Shown one piece after another: positions 16,462 to 25,002 of a DNA stretch of 64,000 nt. The DNA is from XBB1006 sp051877515. Its GTDB lineage: Bacteria; Bacillota; Clostridia; Lachnospirales; Lachnospiraceae. The notes below the pieces were generated by a model that saw only the letters and a list, made by a program, of their open reading frames with translations, was not told the DNA's origin and searched no databases. The stretch lies in assembly GCA_051877515.1 (NCBI GenBank), contig JBJEIY010000017.1, positions 372,001 through 436,000 of the forward strand. Direction: 5' to 3'. The number at the start of each line of letters is the position of its first letter. The stretch's first letter is position 1. A program made the position numbers and the translations under genes.

Positions 16462-17862
16462 ATGAAGGAAACGCACGATAATATTGCCTACAAACGTATC
16501 CTGGACTTTGTAGACGAATGCAGTTTTGTGGAGCTGTTCAAAGCCGTTACCTGTCGGAATACAGATTTCACACTGAAGGAATTTCAGGATGAATCGGATG
16601 GTGTGATCACAGGATATGGTCTGATGAATGGAAGATTGGTTTTTATATATAGCCAGAATCCGGATGTACTGCACGGTTCATTGGGTGAAATGCATTGTAA
16701 GAAAATCGTACAGTTATATGCGCAGGCAATGAAAATGGGCGCGCCGGTTATTGCAATGCTGGACAGTTCCGGTATGAGACTTCAGGAAGGGGCGGATGCT
16801 CTGGCCGGTTTTGGTGAAGTGATCAGCGCTGTTTCAGAAGCCAGCGGTGTGATTCCGCTTTATACCGTGATTTATGGAAACTGTGGCGGAGGATTAAGTC
16901 TGATCCCTGCCATGAGTGATTTTACTTATATGATCGAGGGGGAAGGAAAGCTTTATGTGAATTCTCCCAATACCCTTAACAACAATTATCAGGAAAAAAT
17001 GGATACATCGGACGGAGATTTTCAAGGTCTTTATACCGGTGTTGTGGATGAATGTGTCAGTTCCTGTCAGGCGGGAGAGAAAATCCGTCAGCTGATGCAG
17101 ATGCTTCCGTCCAATAATACAGAAGGAACGGATGTAGGATGCGCGACAGATGATCTAAACAGATTAATAGAAGGTATGGATAGTTCTAATTATGAAGCAA
17201 AAGTTCTTATTGGGAATCTTGCGGATAATTATGAATTTGCAGAAACAAAGGTTTGTTATGCACCGGAACTGATCACAGGTTTTATTCGTTTAAACGGGAT
17301 TACCGTAGGTGTTGTTGCCAATAAAGAAGATAAACCACGGTTTACAACGGATGCATTGCTGAAAGGTGCAGAGTTTGTCCGTTTCTGCGATGCCTATGAA
17401 TTACCTTTGCTGTTTATTGGAGATGTGTGTGGCTTCGATACAACCATTGAGGAAGAAAAGTCTTTAGCTAAGGCCATGGGTAGATTTGCAGCAGCCATCT
17501 GTGAAGCAGATGTTCCAAAGGTTACCCTGCTTCCGGGACAGGCATTCGGAACAGCCTATCTTTTGATGAATTCCAAAGCAATGGGTGCAGATTTCGTATA
17601 TGCGTGGCCGGATGCCAAACCGGGAATCCTTCCGGCTAAACAGGCGGTAGAGATCATTTATCCGGATAAAACGGCAGAGGAATTAAAGGACGAGCAGCTG
17701 CGTTACGGCGAGAGCCATAATAGTGTGAATGCTTTTGCCAAAAGAGCCCAGATCGATGGTGTGATCACCCCTGCAAATACCAGGAAATATCTGATTTCAG
17801 CCTTTGATCTTTTATATACCAAGTTTTCCTGTGTTCAGGAAAGAAAACACAGTTTAAGATAG
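16462..17862 (+). CDS. Biotin-dependent carboxyltransferase, MmdA / transcarboxylase 12S type
   Basis: Crotonase-fold carboxyltransferase that moves CO2 between an acyl-CoA (typically methylmalonyl-CoA or propionyl-CoA) and carboxybiotin. Family features seen are ALLDSSGMRLQEG-like (AMLDSSGMRLQEGADAL) oxyanion segment, YGNCGGGLSLIPAMSDFTYM, and the C-terminal half with GQAFGTAYLLMNSKAMGADF and ITPANTRKYL. At 466 aa it is about 45 residues shorter than classical MmdA, mainly at the N-terminus. GAGGAGG precedes the ATG. It is the first gene of a five-gene Na+ decarboxylase operon that also encodes an OadA-type carboxyltransferase. Confidence 0.85.
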   Translation: MKETHDNIAYKRILDFVDECSFVELFKAVTCRNTDFTLKEFQDESDGVITGYGLMNGRLVFIYSQNPDVLHGSLGEMHCKKIVQLYAQAMKMGAPVIAMLDSSGMRLQEGADALAGFGEVISAVSEASGVIPLYTVIYGNCGGGLSLIPAMSDFTYMIEGEGKLYVNSPNTLNNNYQEKMDTSDGDFQGLYTGVVDECVSSCQAGEKIRQLMQMLPSNNTEGTDVGCATDDLNRLIEGMDSSNYEAKVLIGNLADNYEFAETKVCYAPELITGFIRLNGITVGVVANKEDKPRFTTDALLKGAEFVRFCDAYELPLLFIGDVCGFDTTIEEEKSLAKAMGRFAAAICEADVPKVTLLPGQAFGTAYLLMNSKAMGADFVYAWPDAKPGILPAKQAVEIIYPDKTAEELKDEQLRYGESHNSVNAFAKRAQIDGVITPANTRKYLISAFDLLYTKFSCVQERKHSLR

Positions 17863-17872
17863 GAGTGACGTA

Positions 17873-18175
17873 ATGTTACAGGCAGTACTTAATATGTTGA
17901 TGGGTATGGGCTCAGTCTTTGTGGTTTTGATCCTTATCTGCCTATGTATCTACTGTTTTCAAATTATTCCATATATAGAGAAACGTAGAAAAGAAAGACA
18001 GTGCAAAAGTGTGGAGGATAGTTCCGGAATCACGGACCAAATCCCACAGATGCAGGAGAATGTGGCAGAAACGACGGAGAATGAAGCGCTTGTTGCAGTC
18101 ATAATGGCTGCCATTACAGCCTATACCGGATTAAATCAGGATGAATTTATAGTTCGCAGTATTGTAAGAAAATAG
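17873..18175 (+). CDS. OadG-like gamma subunit of Na+-pumping decarboxylase
   Basis: Small membrane anchor of the decarboxylase complex. Of its 100 residues, 12-33 form a single transmembrane helix, followed by a charged acidic linker and the family's C-terminal signature ALVAVIMAAITAYTG ending in FIVRSIVRK. In characterised complexes this subunit tethers the carboxyltransferase to the membrane pump and binds a metal. Position between the 12S-type subunit and the biotin carrier supports the call. Confidence 0.82.
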   Translation: MLQAVLNMLMGMGSVFVVLILICLCIYCFQIIPYIEKRRKERQCKSVEDSSGITDQIPQMQENVAETTENEALVAVIMAAITAYTGLNQDEFIVRSIVRK

Positions 18176-18185
18176 AAAGGAATTA

Positions 18186-18563
18186 ATGAGGATGAAAAGC
18201 TATACAGTAACCGTAAACGGTGTAGTTTATGATGTAACCGTAGAAGAAAACACAAATGGTGGATTTGAACCTTCCCCAAGCAGAACCCCTGTTATGCCAA
18301 CCGCACCGGTTCCTAAGACGTCATCAGCGGCAGGTTCGGCTGCAAAGGGCAGTAAGACTGTAACTGCGGGAGCTGCCGGAAAAATACTGAAAATTGATGT
18401 GAAAGCCGGAGACAAGGTAACAGTGGGACAGCAGGTAGCTGTTTTAGAGGTTATGAAAATGGAAACACCCATCGTATCCAGTGATGAGGGCGTGGTAGTT
18501 TCCATTGAAGTCAAAGAAGGTGATAATGTAGAAGCCGGAGCAACACTGGTAACATTGAATTAA
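18186..18563 (+). CDS. Biotin carboxyl carrier protein of the decarboxylase complex
   Basis: Carries the covalently bound biotin that shuttles CO2 between carboxyltransferase and the beta pump. The C-terminal biotinyl domain (about 57-125) has the biotinylation motif EVMKMETP with K91 as the modified lysine. The middle is an Ala/Pro/Ser-rich flexible linker (about 28-55), and the N-terminal 20 residues match the usual start of such carriers. It is 125 aa. Either ATG 18186 or 18192 could be the start. Confidence 0.93.
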   Translation: MRMKSYTVTVNGVVYDVTVEENTNGGFEPSPSRTPVMPTAPVPKTSSAAGSAAKGSKTVTAGAAGKILKIDVKAGDKVTVGQQVAVLEVMKMETPIVSSDEGVVVSIEVKEGDNVEAGATLVTLN

Positions 18564-18576
18564 CAGGAGGCAGGAT

Positions 18577-19725
18577 ATGGAATATGTATCAGAAACCCTG
18601 TTGAATCTTCTGCAACAATCCGGATTTTTCTTTCTGACCTGGAAGAATTTTATTATGATCGCGATTGCATGTGTGCTGTTATACTTTGCCATTGCCAAAA
18701 AGTATGAGCCGCTGCTTCTGGTTCCCATAGCATTTGGTATGCTTCTTGTGAATCTGTTTCCGGATATTATGTTGACCATTGAAGATTCGGAAAATGGTGT
18801 AGGTGGATTGTTCCACTATTTTTACTTACTGGATGAATGGTCTATTTTACCATCCCTGATTTTCCTTGGTGTAGGTGCATCAACGGATTTCGGACCATTG
18901 ATCGCCAATCCCAAGAGCTTTCTTCTGGGTGCCAGCGCGCAGTTTGGTGTGTTTGGAGCGTATCTGGCTGCCATTGCACTGGGATTTAACGATAAGGCTG
19001 CAGCGGCAATTTCCATTATCGGAGGAGCCGACGGACCAACCTCCATATTTTTGGCAGGTAAACTTGGACAGGGAGATTTAATGGGTCCGATTGCAGTAGC
19101 CGCATATTCATATATGGCACTTGTTCCAATGATACAGCCACCTATCATGCGTGCTCTGACTACCAAAAAAGAACGTGCGATTAAGATGGAACAGCTTCGT
19201 GAAGTATCGAAACTGGAGCGTGTGCTTTTTCCGATTGTTGTAACGATCGTAGTTGTACTGATCATTCCGCAGACAGCACCGCTTCTTGGTATGCTTATGC
19301 TGGGTAATCTGTTCCGTGAATCCGGCGTGGTAAAGCAGCTGACGGAAACCGCATCCAATGCATTGATGTATATTGTGGTTATTCTACTGGGAGTTTCCGT
19401 AGGAGGCACTACCAGTGCAGAAAATTTCCTGAAACTGGATACCCTGTTGATCGTATTTTTAGGTTTGGTTGCTTTTGCATTTGGAACTGCGGCAGGTGTA
19501 CTGTTCGGAAAGCTGATGTGCAAAGTCACACACGGACAGGTGAATCCTTTGATCGGAGCTGCGGGTGTATCTGCAGTACCTATGTCAGCCCGTGTGGTAC
19601 AGAAAGTAGGAGCAGAAGAGGATCCAACAAACTTCCTGCTGATGCATGCTATGGGACCTAATGTTGCGGGTGTTATCGGTACGGCAGTTGCAGCAGGTGT
19701 GTTTATGGCAATCTTTGGAATCTAG
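18577..19725 (+). CDS. Na+-translocating decarboxylase beta subunit (OadB/MmdB/GcdB family)
   Basis: Polytopic membrane subunit that decarboxylates carboxybiotin and exports sodium. The 382-residue product has about nine to ten hydrophobic helices and the key signatures GGADGPTSIFLAGKL (Asp and Ser/Thr involved in Na+ and CO2 handling) and NPLIGAAGVSAVPMSARVV near the C-terminus. AGGAGG precedes the ATG. It couples the free energy of decarboxylation to an Na+ gradient, which other membrane machines can use. Confidence 0.95.
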   Translation: MEYVSETLLNLLQQSGFFFLTWKNFIMIAIACVLLYFAIAKKYEPLLLVPIAFGMLLVNLFPDIMLTIEDSENGVGGLFHYFYLLDEWSILPSLIFLGVGASTDFGPLIANPKSFLLGASAQFGVFGAYLAAIALGFNDKAAAAISIIGGADGPTSIFLAGKLGQGDLMGPIAVAAYSYMALVPMIQPPIMRALTTKKERAIKMEQLREVSKLERVLFPIVVTIVVVLIIPQTAPLLGMLMLGNLFRESGVVKQLTETASNALMYIVVILLGVSVGGTTSAENFLKLDTLLIVFLGLVAFAFGTAAGVLFGKLMCKVTHGQVNPLIGAAGVSAVPMSARVVQKVGAEEDPTNFLLMHAMGPNVAGVIGTAVAAGVFMAIFGI

Positions 19726-19802
19726 TGATATCTGATGTACAACTGCAAATAGAAGCACATACTTTTATACCGGCTTTTGCCGAGTAACAGGAGGAATAAA
19801 CA

Positions 19803-21215
19803 ATGTCGGAAGTAACAAAAAAACCGGTGGGAATCACAGAGACTGTTCTTCGTGATGCGCATCAGTCTCTGATTGCCACTCGAATGACTACAGAACAGAT
19901 GCTTCCCATTATCGATAAAATGGACAAGGTTGGTTATCATTCCGTAGAATGCTGGGGTGGAGCTACCTTTGATGCATCTCTTCGTTTTCTGAAAGAGGAT
20001 CCATGGGATCGTCTTCGTAAACTCCGTGACGGATTTAAGAATACGAAGCTGCAGATGCTGTTTCGGGGACAGAATATTCTGGGATATCGTCACTATGCAG
20101 ATGATGTAGTGGAATATTTTGTACAAAAGTCTATAGCCAATGGAATTGACATCATAAGGATTTTTGATTGTCTGAACGATATCAGAAATCTTGAAACAGC
20201 TGTTAAGGCTGCCAATAAGGAACATGGAACTGCCCAGATTGCCCTTTCTTATACGCTGGGAGATGCCTATACGCTGGACTATTGGAAGGATATTGCAAAA
20301 CGCATAGAGGACATGGGAGCAGATTCCCTTTGCATTAAAGACATGGCAGGTCTTTTAGTTCCTTATGCCGCAGAGGAACTGGTTGGTGCACTGAAAGATA
20401 CGGTTTCCATACCCATTCAGCTGCACACCCACTATACCAGCGGTGTGGCCAGTATGACCTATCTGAAGGCTATTGAAGCAGGCTGTGATGTGATTGACAC
20501 GGCAATGTCGCCTTTTGCTTTGGGTACCAGTCAGCCTGCCACAGAAGTTATGGTGGAGGCTCTCAGGGGAACACCTTATGATACAGGGCTTGATCAGAAT
20601 CTGCTGGCTGAAATTGCTGATTATTTCCGCCCTATGAGAGAAGCGTGTATCGACAGCGGACAGCTTAGCACGAAAGTTCTTGGAGTCAACATTAATACAC
20701 TGCGTTATCAGGTTCCGGGAGGAATGCTATCCAATATGATCTCCCAGCTGAAAGAACAGCATGCGGAAGATAAATACGAGGAAGTATTAAAGGAAATTCC
20801 AAGAGTGCGTAAAGATTTGGGTGAACCACCTCTGGTTACCCCCAGCAGCCAGATTGTGGGAACACAGGCTGTATTTAATGTACTGGCTGGTGAACGGTAT
20901 AAGATCATCACAAAAGAAACCAAGGCCATGTTAAAGGGAGAATACGGACAGACTGTTAAGCCGTTTAATCCGGAACTGGTGAAAAAAGCATTGGGAGATG
21001 AAGAACCGATCACTTGCAGACCCGCTGATTTATTAGAGAATGAGCTGGATAAATTACGGGAAGAAGCTGCCCAGTACATCCGTCAGGATGAGGATGTGCT
21101 AACCTATGCATTATTCCCCAAAGTTGCGGTGGAATACTTTAAATACAGAGATGCCCAGAGCACAAAAGTGGATGATAAGGTATCGGATAAAGAAGTAGGA
21201 GCATATCCTGCTTAA
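19803..21215 (+). CDS. OadA / transcarboxylase 5S-type carboxyltransferase, lacking a biotin domain
   Basis: TIM-barrel carboxyltransferase acting on oxaloacetate or pyruvate. Metal and catalytic residues are visible: D18 in LRDAHQS, the carboxylatable K179 in CIKDMAG, and H208/H210 in LHTHYTSG. At 470 aa it ends after the PYC-OADA conserved region; classical OadA subunits continue into a biotinyl domain that is absent here, as in the 5S subunit of transcarboxylase. The separate carrier at 18186 would supply biotin. AGGAGG precedes the ATG, and a strong terminator ends the operon. Confidence 0.92.
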   Translation: MSEVTKKPVGITETVLRDAHQSLIATRMTTEQMLPIIDKMDKVGYHSVECWGGATFDASLRFLKEDPWDRLRKLRDGFKNTKLQMLFRGQNILGYRHYADDVVEYFVQKSIANGIDIIRIFDCLNDIRNLETAVKAANKEHGTAQIALSYTLGDAYTLDYWKDIAKRIEDMGADSLCIKDMAGLLVPYAAEELVGALKDTVSIPIQLHTHYTSGVASMTYLKAIEAGCDVIDTAMSPFALGTSQPATEVMVEALRGTPYDTGLDQNLLAEIADYFRPMREACIDSGQLSTKVLGVNINTLRYQVPGGMLSNMISQLKEQHAEDKYEEVLKEIPRVRKDLGEPPLVTPSSQIVGTQAVFNVLAGERYKIITKETKAMLKGEYGQTVKPFNPELVKKALGDEEPITCRPADLLENELDKLREEAAQYIRQDEDVLTYALFPKVAVEYFKYRDAQSTKVDDKVSDKEVGAYPA

Positions 21216-21224
21216 ATCAGATTG

Positions 21225-21261
21225 AAAGAGCCGGCGAAAGAATCTGCCGGCTCTTTTTTTT
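21225..21261 (+). terminator. Intrinsic terminator of the decarboxylase operon
   Basis: AAAGAGCCGGC (21225-21235) pairs with GCCGGCTCTTT (from 21246) in an 11-bp GC-rich stem followed by an eight-T run. Confidence 0.95.
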
Positions 21262-21295
21262 CGTTACATGACAAAAAGATAATACATCAATTTCA

Positions 21296-21324
21296 TTGAA
21301 TAAAGTGCAAAAGTATGCTATATT
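21296..21324 (+). promoter_or_regulatory. Promoter of the cobalamin operon
   Basis: TTGAAT (21296-21301), 17-bp spacer, TATATT (21319-21324) with an extended TGC before the -10. It lies just upstream of the riboswitch, so the transcript starts a few nucleotides before the aptamer. Confidence 0.7.
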
Positions 21325-21337
21325 GTATTCAATTGAA

Positions 21338-21512
21338 TATGTGGCATTCAGGTGTCGGAGTTACTATTCATATAGTCTTCTCCGGTGAAAAGGGAAACAG
21401 GTGTAAATCCTGTACGAACTCGTCACCGTAATTAGGGAGCTGCCGCCGCAATATCACTGGGAAACTGGGAAGATGGCCAATGCAATGATCTTTAAGTCGG
21501 GAGACCTGCCTG
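21338..21512 (+). promoter_or_regulatory. Cobalamin riboswitch (aptamer)
   Basis: The leader shows the conserved cobalamin-aptamer blocks in order: AAAAGGGAAACAGGTG with TAAATCC (about 21388-21410), the CTCGTCACCG segment, the B12-box core CACTGGGAAACTGGGAAG (about 21456-21473), and the closing TTAAGTCGGGAGACCTGCC (21492-21510). Binding of adenosylcobalamin or a related corrinoid is known to fold this RNA and reduce expression. It precedes a terminator hairpin and a 20-gene corrinoid operon. With the upstream terminator and promoter this accounts for the non-coding stretch from 21216 to 21722. Confidence 0.95.
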
Positions 21513-21603
21513 TATGTTGTACGGAAACGATTGTTTCAGACCACGAGTAACTGGTTGTACGTTAAAGACGTAGGAATGCTTTTCCTATGTACTATTTGTG
21601 TAC

Positions 21604-21645
21604 AACCCCTTTACCTGAGTAGATTAGGAAAGGGGTTTCTTATTG
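21604..21645 (+). terminator. Riboswitch expression-platform terminator
   Basis: AACCCCTTT (21604-21612) pairs with AAAGGGGTTT (21629-21638), followed by a T-rich tract. It lies between aptamer and the first gene; an upstream AGGAA...TTCCT hairpin region near 21571-21588 may take part in the switch. Control is therefore probably by premature transcription termination rather than only by occluding the ribosome-binding site. Confidence 0.85.
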
Positions 21646-21722
21646 TGTTGTCAAATTTTCGCTTCTGGTACACATATTTAAGAAAAAAAGGCAGATTGGA
21701 TTGCCAGAGGAGGAAAAACAAT

Positions 21723-22922
21723 ATGAAAAAAAGAGTCGTAGCCTTATTACTGATTGTCTGTTTGATGACAGGAAGTTTAGCGGGGTGTAAAAGCGGTAAT
21801 GCAGACAGCAGCGATACGAACACCAATGCACAGGAAAATGGCAGTGTAGATGCTGATCAGGTTGCTGCGGATGAAGTAGCTGCATTGATCGATGCAATTT
21901 ATGTACAGGAACGAACGGATAAGACGGATGAGCAGTGTGCCACTGCAAAAGCAGCCTGGGATGCCCTGACGGATGCTCAGAAAGAGCTGGTACAGGGAAC
22001 CTATGCGGATCCGGATTACTTTGGACTGGATACGGGAGATGCTTCATTGGATAATGCAAGAAATCAGGATGATATCGGTGAAAATGAAATACTGGTTGTC
22101 AGTTTCGGTACATCATATAACGATAGCCGGGTTACTGACATTATGGCAATTGAAGATGCGATCCAGGATGCATATCCTGATTGGTCCGTGCGAAGAGCAT
22201 TTACATCTCAGATTATTATCAATCATATCCAGGCCCGTGATGGGGAGTGCATTGATAATGTGGAGCAAGCGCTGGAGCGCGCAGTAACCAATGGAGTGAA
22301 AGAGCTTGTGATCCAGCCGACCCATCTGATGCATGGCGCAGAATACGATGAACTGATGGAAACAGTAGTCTCTTATGAGGCAAAGTTTAATCGTGTATGT
22401 GTAGCAGAACCATTGTTAGGTGCAGTGGGTGAAGATGCATCTGTAGTGAACGAAGATAAAAAGTATGTAGCAGAGGCCATTACCAGACAGGCAGTGGAAA
22501 CGGCAGGTTACAGTAATCTGGAGCAGGCAGCTTCGGAAGGAGTGGCGTTTGTTTTTATGGGTCATGGTACTTCCCACACTGCTAAGGTTTCCTATAGTCA
22601 GATGCAGACACAGATGAAGAATCTGGAATATGCCAATGTCTTCATCGGTACCGTTGAAGGAGAACCGGAAGAAACGGCCTGTGAAGCAGTCATTGAAGCT
22701 GTAGCTGCAGCCGGATATACCAAAGTGATCCTTCGTCCGTTAATGGTTGTTGCGGGTGATCATGCAAATAATGATATGGCCGGAGAGGATGAAGATTCCT
22801 GGTTGAGCATGTTTTGTGCTTCCGGAAAATTTGAAGATGTGGATACACAGATCAGTGGATTAGGTTCCATTGAAGAAATCCGAAAGATTTATATTAATCA
22901 TACAGCAGATGCGATGAAATAA
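21723..22922 (+). CDS. cbiK: Lipoprotein sirohydrochlorin cobaltochelatase-like protein (CbiK family)
   Basis: CbiK inserts Co2+ into sirohydrochlorin, the entry step of anaerobic B12 synthesis. The chelatase domain covers about residues 120-399, starting LVVSFGTSYNDS, with H201/H204 in PTHLMHG, H281 in MGHGTSH and H347 in AGDHANN as likely metal or tetrapyrrole ligands. Unusually the protein begins with a lipoprotein signal ending LAGC (C22), so it should be anchored outside the membrane. A helical linker (about 45-100) has the AAWDALTDAQKELV repeat motif common in Clostridial surface proteins. The ATG at 21723 with GAGGAGG is preferred over a longer frame starting at 21531, which would read through the riboswitch platform. 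Exported CbiK forms are known from Desulfovibrio; its substrate here is uncertain. Confidence 0.85.
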   Translation: MKKRVVALLLIVCLMTGSLAGCKSGNADSSDTNTNAQENGSVDADQVAADEVAALIDAIYVQERTDKTDEQCATAKAAWDALTDAQKELVQGTYADPDYFGLDTGDASLDNARNQDDIGENEILVVSFGTSYNDSRVTDIMAIEDAIQDAYPDWSVRRAFTSQIIINHIQARDGECIDNVEQALERAVTNGVKELVIQPTHLMHGAEYDELMETVVSYEAKFNRVCVAEPLLGAVGEDASVVNEDKKYVAEAITRQAVETAGYSNLEQAASEGVAFVFMGHGTSHTAKVSYSQMQTQMKNLEYANVFIGTVEGEPEETACEAVIEAVAAAGYTKVILRPLMVVAGDHANNDMAGEDEDSWLSMFCASGKFEDVDTQISGLGSIEEIRKIYINHTADAMK

Positions 22923-22939
22923 AGGAGAGTTTTGATAAG

Positions 22940-23800
22940 ATGAAAAAAAGAGTCTATGTATTATTATGTCTGGTTCTGGCAGGAAACCTGCTTTTGGGCG
23001 GCTGCGGTGGTAAGAAAGAACAGGATACCGCTACTTCCGGAAACGAAGCGGAGCAAGCCCAGACACAGGAGGTCGAGCCGGCCCTTCCGGATGGCGTATA
23101 TGAGGCCGTGTTTACCACAGACAGCAGCATGTTTCATGTGAATGAGGCTTGCGACGGAAAAGGAAAATTAACGGTAGAAAACGGAAAGATGACAATACAT
23201 ATTTCCCTTGTTTCCAAGCGTATTGTCAATCTTTATCTGGGCCTTGCAGCGGATGCAGTGAAAGACGGTGCAGTTTTATTAGAGCCAACTACAGATACGG
23301 TTACCTACAGCGATGGCACTACCGATGAGGTTTATGGTTTTGATGTTCCGGTTCCGGTTCTGGATGAGGAATATGATCTTGCGTTGTTAGGAGAAAAAGG
23401 AACCTGGTATGACCATAAAGTTAGTGTTTCCAATGCAGTGCCCATGGAAGAAGAACAGACAGAAAATCCGGTTAAGCTGGAAGACGGAACCTACTCTATG
23501 GAACTGGATTTTGCAGGAGGAAGCGGAAAAGCCTCCATTTCTTCTCCGGCAATTGTAACCGTAGAGGGTGATAAGATGACTGCAACCGTGGAGTGGAGCA
23601 GTCCGAATTATGATTATATGATCGTAGACGGAGAAAAGTATCTGCCCATTAATACAGAAGGAAATTCCGTATTTGAAATTCCGGTTTCAACTTTGGATAA
23701 ACCACTTACTGTAATTGGCGATACGGTTGCGATGAGTACACCTCATGAAATAGAATATACTATTACTTTTCATTCCGAAACTGCAAAAGTGGAAGAATAA
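22940..23800 (+). CDS. Lipoprotein with two NEAT-like repeats, cobalamin operon
   Basis: The 286-residue product has a lipoprotein signal (LLGGC, C22) and an acidic linker to about residue 50. Two related beta-rich domains follow: one from LPDGVYEAVF to about residue 165, another from EDGTYSMELDF to the end near ITFHSE. Both share the pattern DG-x-Y, an NGK/GDK-M-T turn and a late H/Y-rich strand. The GKLTVENGKMTIHISL segment resembles NEAT domains, which bind heme in Gram-positive surface proteins, but I cannot confirm membership. Genomic position between a surface chelatase and a BtuF-like protein suggests binding or relay of a tetrapyrrole. Function otherwise unknown. Confidence 0.7.
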   Translation: MKKRVYVLLCLVLAGNLLLGGCGGKKEQDTATSGNEAEQAQTQEVEPALPDGVYEAVFTTDSSMFHVNEACDGKGKLTVENGKMTIHISLVSKRIVNLYLGLAADAVKDGAVLLEPTTDTVTYSDGTTDEVYGFDVPVPVLDEEYDLALLGEKGTWYDHKVSVSNAVPMEEEQTENPVKLEDGTYSMELDFAGGSGKASISSPAIVTVEGDKMTATVEWSSPNYDYMIVDGEKYLPINTEGNSVFEIPVSTLDKPLTVIGDTVAMSTPHEIEYTITFHSETAKVEE

Positions 23801-23812
23801 GAGGATTGTTTC

Positions 23813-24991
23813 ATGACAGGAAGAAAGAACATTCGGAAATTATGTTGCCTGTTAATAATAGGACTGCTGGGGCTGTGCAGCTGTGGCAGTCCTTCTTCCA
23901 ATTCTGAAACAGGAACAACAAGTGAGTCGCCTGATGATGCAAAAAACAATCTGCCCGGGTTAGAATTTGAGGCTGGTATGGAACTTCAATATGCCACCAA
24001 TTTTTCTGTGGATTATTATAAAGGCGGATTTAAATTGCTTTCTACGAAAGATGGAACCAGAGTTTTAGTGGTACCGAAAGGAAAAAGTGTACCAAAAGGA
24101 CTGGATGAAGAAATCCTTATTATACGACAGCCGGTACAGAACCTTTATCTGGTTGCTACGGCAACCATGGATATGTTTGATCATCTGGATGCGTTAAATA
24201 CGGTTCGTTTTTCAGGATTAAAAAAAGAAAACTGGTATATTGAGAATGCCCGAAAAGCAATGGAAGCAGGTAATCTGCTGTATGCCGGGAAATATAATAT
24301 GCCCGACTATGAACTGCTGGTATCCGGAAATTGTAGTCTGGCGATTGAAAATACTATGATCACCCATGCACCGGAAGTTATAGAAATGTTGGAGAGCTTC
24401 CATATCCCGGTGCTGATCGAGTATTCCAGTTACGAATCCCATCCATTGGGAAGAGTAGAGTGGGTGAAATTTTTTGGAGCATTAGTGGATAAGGAAGAGA
24501 CTGCTGAGGAGATTTTTGAACAGCAGATCAAAATACTGAAAACGGTCCAGACAGGAGAAGAAAGTGGGAAAACCGTTGCTTTTTTCTATATTACCTCGAA
24601 TGGTCTGGTCCAGGTTCGTCAAAGTAACGATTATATCCCTAAAATGATTGAACTGGCCGGCGGAAGATATATTTTTGATCAATTGGGGGATCCGGATTCT
24701 GCTCGTTCAACAATGAATATGCAGGTGGAAGAGTTTTACAACGGGGCAAAGGATGCAGATTATCTGATTTATAATAGCTCCATTGACGGAGGTGTTTCTT
24801 CCGTGAAAGGTTTGTTGGATAAGTGTCCGGTGTTAAAAGATTTTAAGGCAGTTAAGAACGGAGCAGTGTGGTGTACTACCAATGACATGTATCAACAGTC
24901 TATGTCAATAGGTTATCTGTTGGATGATTTTCATTCCATGTTGCAAGGTGGTCAGGAAGAGACCATGAAGTATCTGTTTCGGTTAAAATAG
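23813..24991 (+). CDS. btuF: ABC transporter substrate-binding lipoprotein (BtuF/FepB family)
   Basis: Surface-anchored receptor of a corrinoid or siderophore-type ABC importer. The lipobox is LCSC with C24. The type III binding-protein fold is supported by ILIIRQPVQNLYLVATATMD in lobe one, VPVLIEYSSYESHPLGRVEWVKFFGAL around the hinge helix, and the C-terminal DYLIYNSSIDGG segment. At 392 aa it is longer than E. coli BtuF. It is co-transcribed with permease and ATPase genes under a cobalamin riboswitch, so corrinoid or cobalt-tetrapyrrole import is inferred; heme import remains possible. Confidence 0.85.
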   Translation: MTGRKNIRKLCCLLIIGLLGLCSCGSPSSNSETGTTSESPDDAKNNLPGLEFEAGMELQYATNFSVDYYKGGFKLLSTKDGTRVLVVPKGKSVPKGLDEEILIIRQPVQNLYLVATATMDMFDHLDALNTVRFSGLKKENWYIENARKAMEAGNLLYAGKYNMPDYELLVSGNCSLAIENTMITHAPEVIEMLESFHIPVLIEYSSYESHPLGRVEWVKFFGALVDKEETAEEIFEQQIKILKTVQTGEESGKTVAFFYITSNGLVQVRQSNDYIPKMIELAGGRYIFDQLGDPDSARSTMNMQVEEFYNGAKDADYLIYNSSIDGGVSSVKGLLDKCPVLKDFKAVKNGAVWCTTNDMYQQSMSIGYLLDDFHSMLQGGQEETMKYLFRLK

Positions 24992-25002
24992 CGGAGGATA
25001 AC

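Noticed and set aside
18822..19529. 235-codon minus-strand open frame opposite the decarboxylase beta subunit
   Set aside because: It is a shadow of the polytopic beta subunit, with no ribosome-binding site or homology.
21531..21722. In-frame N-terminal extension of cbiK beginning at 21531
   Set aside because: It reads through the riboswitch terminator, and the ATG at 21723 has a strong ribosome-binding site and starts a perfect lipoprotein signal.
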